Assembly (NCBI RefSeq): GCF_029227915.1
Contig: NC_079878.1
Location: forward strand, 14,074,001-14,138,000
Reading direction: 5' to 3'
DNA from: Hydractinia symbiolongicarpus
Taxonomy: Eukaryota > Cnidaria > Hydrozoa > Anthoathecata > Hydractiniidae
DNA length: 64,000 bases
The notes under the pieces were generated by a model. It was not told the origin of the DNA. It saw only the letters and a program-made list of their open reading frames with translations, and made no database searches. The stretch's first letter is position 1, and the number at the start of each line of letters is the position of its first letter. This document shows, piece after piece, positions 62,570 through 64,000 of this stretch. Both the position numbers and the translations under genes were made by a program.

Positions 62570-64000
62570 GTCTTTAACGCATTCTTTGGACAACTGTTTT
62601 TTTAAATCTGGACACAACAAATTGTTTATATTTTGTATTGACAAATTGCTTTCGGCAAAAGGTTGTAGACGGGTAGCCACAATAAGGCGATAACTTTTTG
62701 TGTATTACATATGAAGCTTCATCGAAAACTGTGTTATCCAACTTCAACCTGCCGCATTTCCAACGACTTCCTTAAGACGTCGGACTTAACTTCGGTATAT
62801 AGTTAGACGAGCACAGGGAAAGCATGTTCTTCCTAACGCCAAATAAGTGGTAAATTTTTGCAACGTCCTTAGCTGTTTCGCTTTTTCTTCTTTTTTTATT
62901 CCAAACTCTAATTGACGTGTTCATCATTTTTTTTGTCCTTAGAACAGGAAACCGATTCGTCATTTAAGTATTCGTTGACAGGATCCCAGTCTCCCCTACC
63001 GGCAAGGTCGATTTAATACATTTTTAACGAACTTTTACCTTTCTGTAGTTAGCTACACTTTCAATATCCTTCTGCTAATAGGAAACCTCCTTCCCAAGCT
63101 GTCTTGTCTTTTGCTATGTTACGGCGTTCGTCTCTTCCAAAAGAATGATTACAAAGATTTCTTTGGGTACTCATAGGAATATAATGCAGTTGCTCGGTTC
63201 AATTCTTTTATGATTGTCACATCCTTACAATTTTATTATTATTTTTAAGTATTCATATTTATGAATACACAACACAGTCAACTTCTAGAATTGTTAAAGA
63301 TATGTTTCTATTTTCTGAGCCTCCTTTTATTACACAGGGGAAAATTTTGCCGGGTCACAAACGCATTTATTACGGTAAGAATAATGACCGCACTTTTTGA
63401 TTGGTTACTTCTGTTGTTCTTTACTCAATATCAGGAAATCCTTTGTTATGAAACGAAAAAAATAACTAATTCCCGTATTATTTAGGAGGGTAAAATGTGA
63501 TCACGCTGACTTTTGTGTTTATTGGTTGATGTTAATTTAGTGTTTGCTCTGAGATGGATTTAAATTTTAGGGATTTGCTGTGACATATTTGGTTGCATCC
63601 AAACTTTCTTATTAGAGAGACTTATTTTATTATTAAGCTCGTCGAAGGCTTAGTTAGCTAGGCTACCTTTTTTTTTAATCGAATAATTCTGGTACAACCT
63701 CTCAAGTTGCTTCAAACTTCACAAAATGTCAATTGTAAGCATTTTTTACTCTTTACTATAATAATACGACAAAAAAAATAACAAATAAATATTTTTTCAA
63801 AATGAGGCGTTCGAAAATATAAAGGTAAAAAACATTAATTTACAATATCCTACCTCGATTATCCAAATTCTTTTTTGCGTTAAAATAGATAGATTCATAA
63901 CCTTAATTTCAGAAATGTTTGTCTTCGTCCAATGGGCAAAGAAAATTTAAGGCGCGTGGAAAATACAAGGGACGAAAATTAAAAAAGCGCGCGAAAATTT

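Larger units (their letters stand above)
60711..64000. other. Gene-free right end of the window
   Basis: No exon is recognised. The block holds the second CCCGTGG-type repeat, a cluster of ACGTAA inverted repeats, a short hairpin element and AT-rich sequence. The longest frame, 61118-61576, starts in the dispersed repeat and has no recognisable domain. Confidence 0.6.

Overview
The window reads as nuclear DNA of an invertebrate animal. It is strongly AT-rich, its genes are split by many short GT-AG introns, and it is full of transposon debris. The gene set (PSMB6, ELP5, an ACK/TNK-type tyrosine kinase, an AFAP1-like PH protein, alpha-tubulin, an SRSF4/5/6-type splicing factor) is typical of metazoans. 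The style (67%-AT look, many small TIR elements, CR1/L2-like and Harbinger elements) best fits a cnidarian, possibly a hydrozoan; that placement is inference, not proof.

Layout. 2287-11770 (-): a 14-exon gene for a ~1,977-residue AFAP1-like adaptor with seven PH domains instead of the two found in vertebrate AFAP proteins. 11.8-20.3 kb: no gene seen; a TA-flanked 978-bp TIR element, a 5'-truncated non-LTR retrotransposon and several small hairpin repeats. 20336-27785 (+): proteasome beta-1 subunit PSMB6, with a decayed PHD-finger gene in its first intron. 28368-33584 (+): ELP5 of the Elongator complex. 33.6-37.1 kb: repeats, including a foldback element. 37088-38819 (-): alpha-tubulin. 40395-46968 (-): ACK/TNK-family kinase (SAM-like region, kinase, SH3, tandem UBA-like repeats). 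47-51.9 kb: repeats, including a 1.67-kb TIR element. 51868-58073 (+): SR splicing factor whose 3.9-kb first intron holds a TIR element that was itself invaded by a second copy of the retrotransposon. 59164-60710: a Harbinger-type element with a truncated transposase and a convergent MADF gene. 60.7-64 kb: repeats only.

The cellular genes are housekeeping or signalling loci and do not form an obvious pathway together; their proximity looks incidental. The most unusual items are the seven-PH AFAP-like protein, the ACK kinase that lacks its usual activation-loop tyrosine and carries a run of UBA-like modules, the intronic PHD/PIP-box relic with two in-frame TGA codons, and the nested and palindromic mobile elements. 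Exon borders were placed by eye from splice signals and reading-frame continuity; in every gene the phases close without leftover bases.
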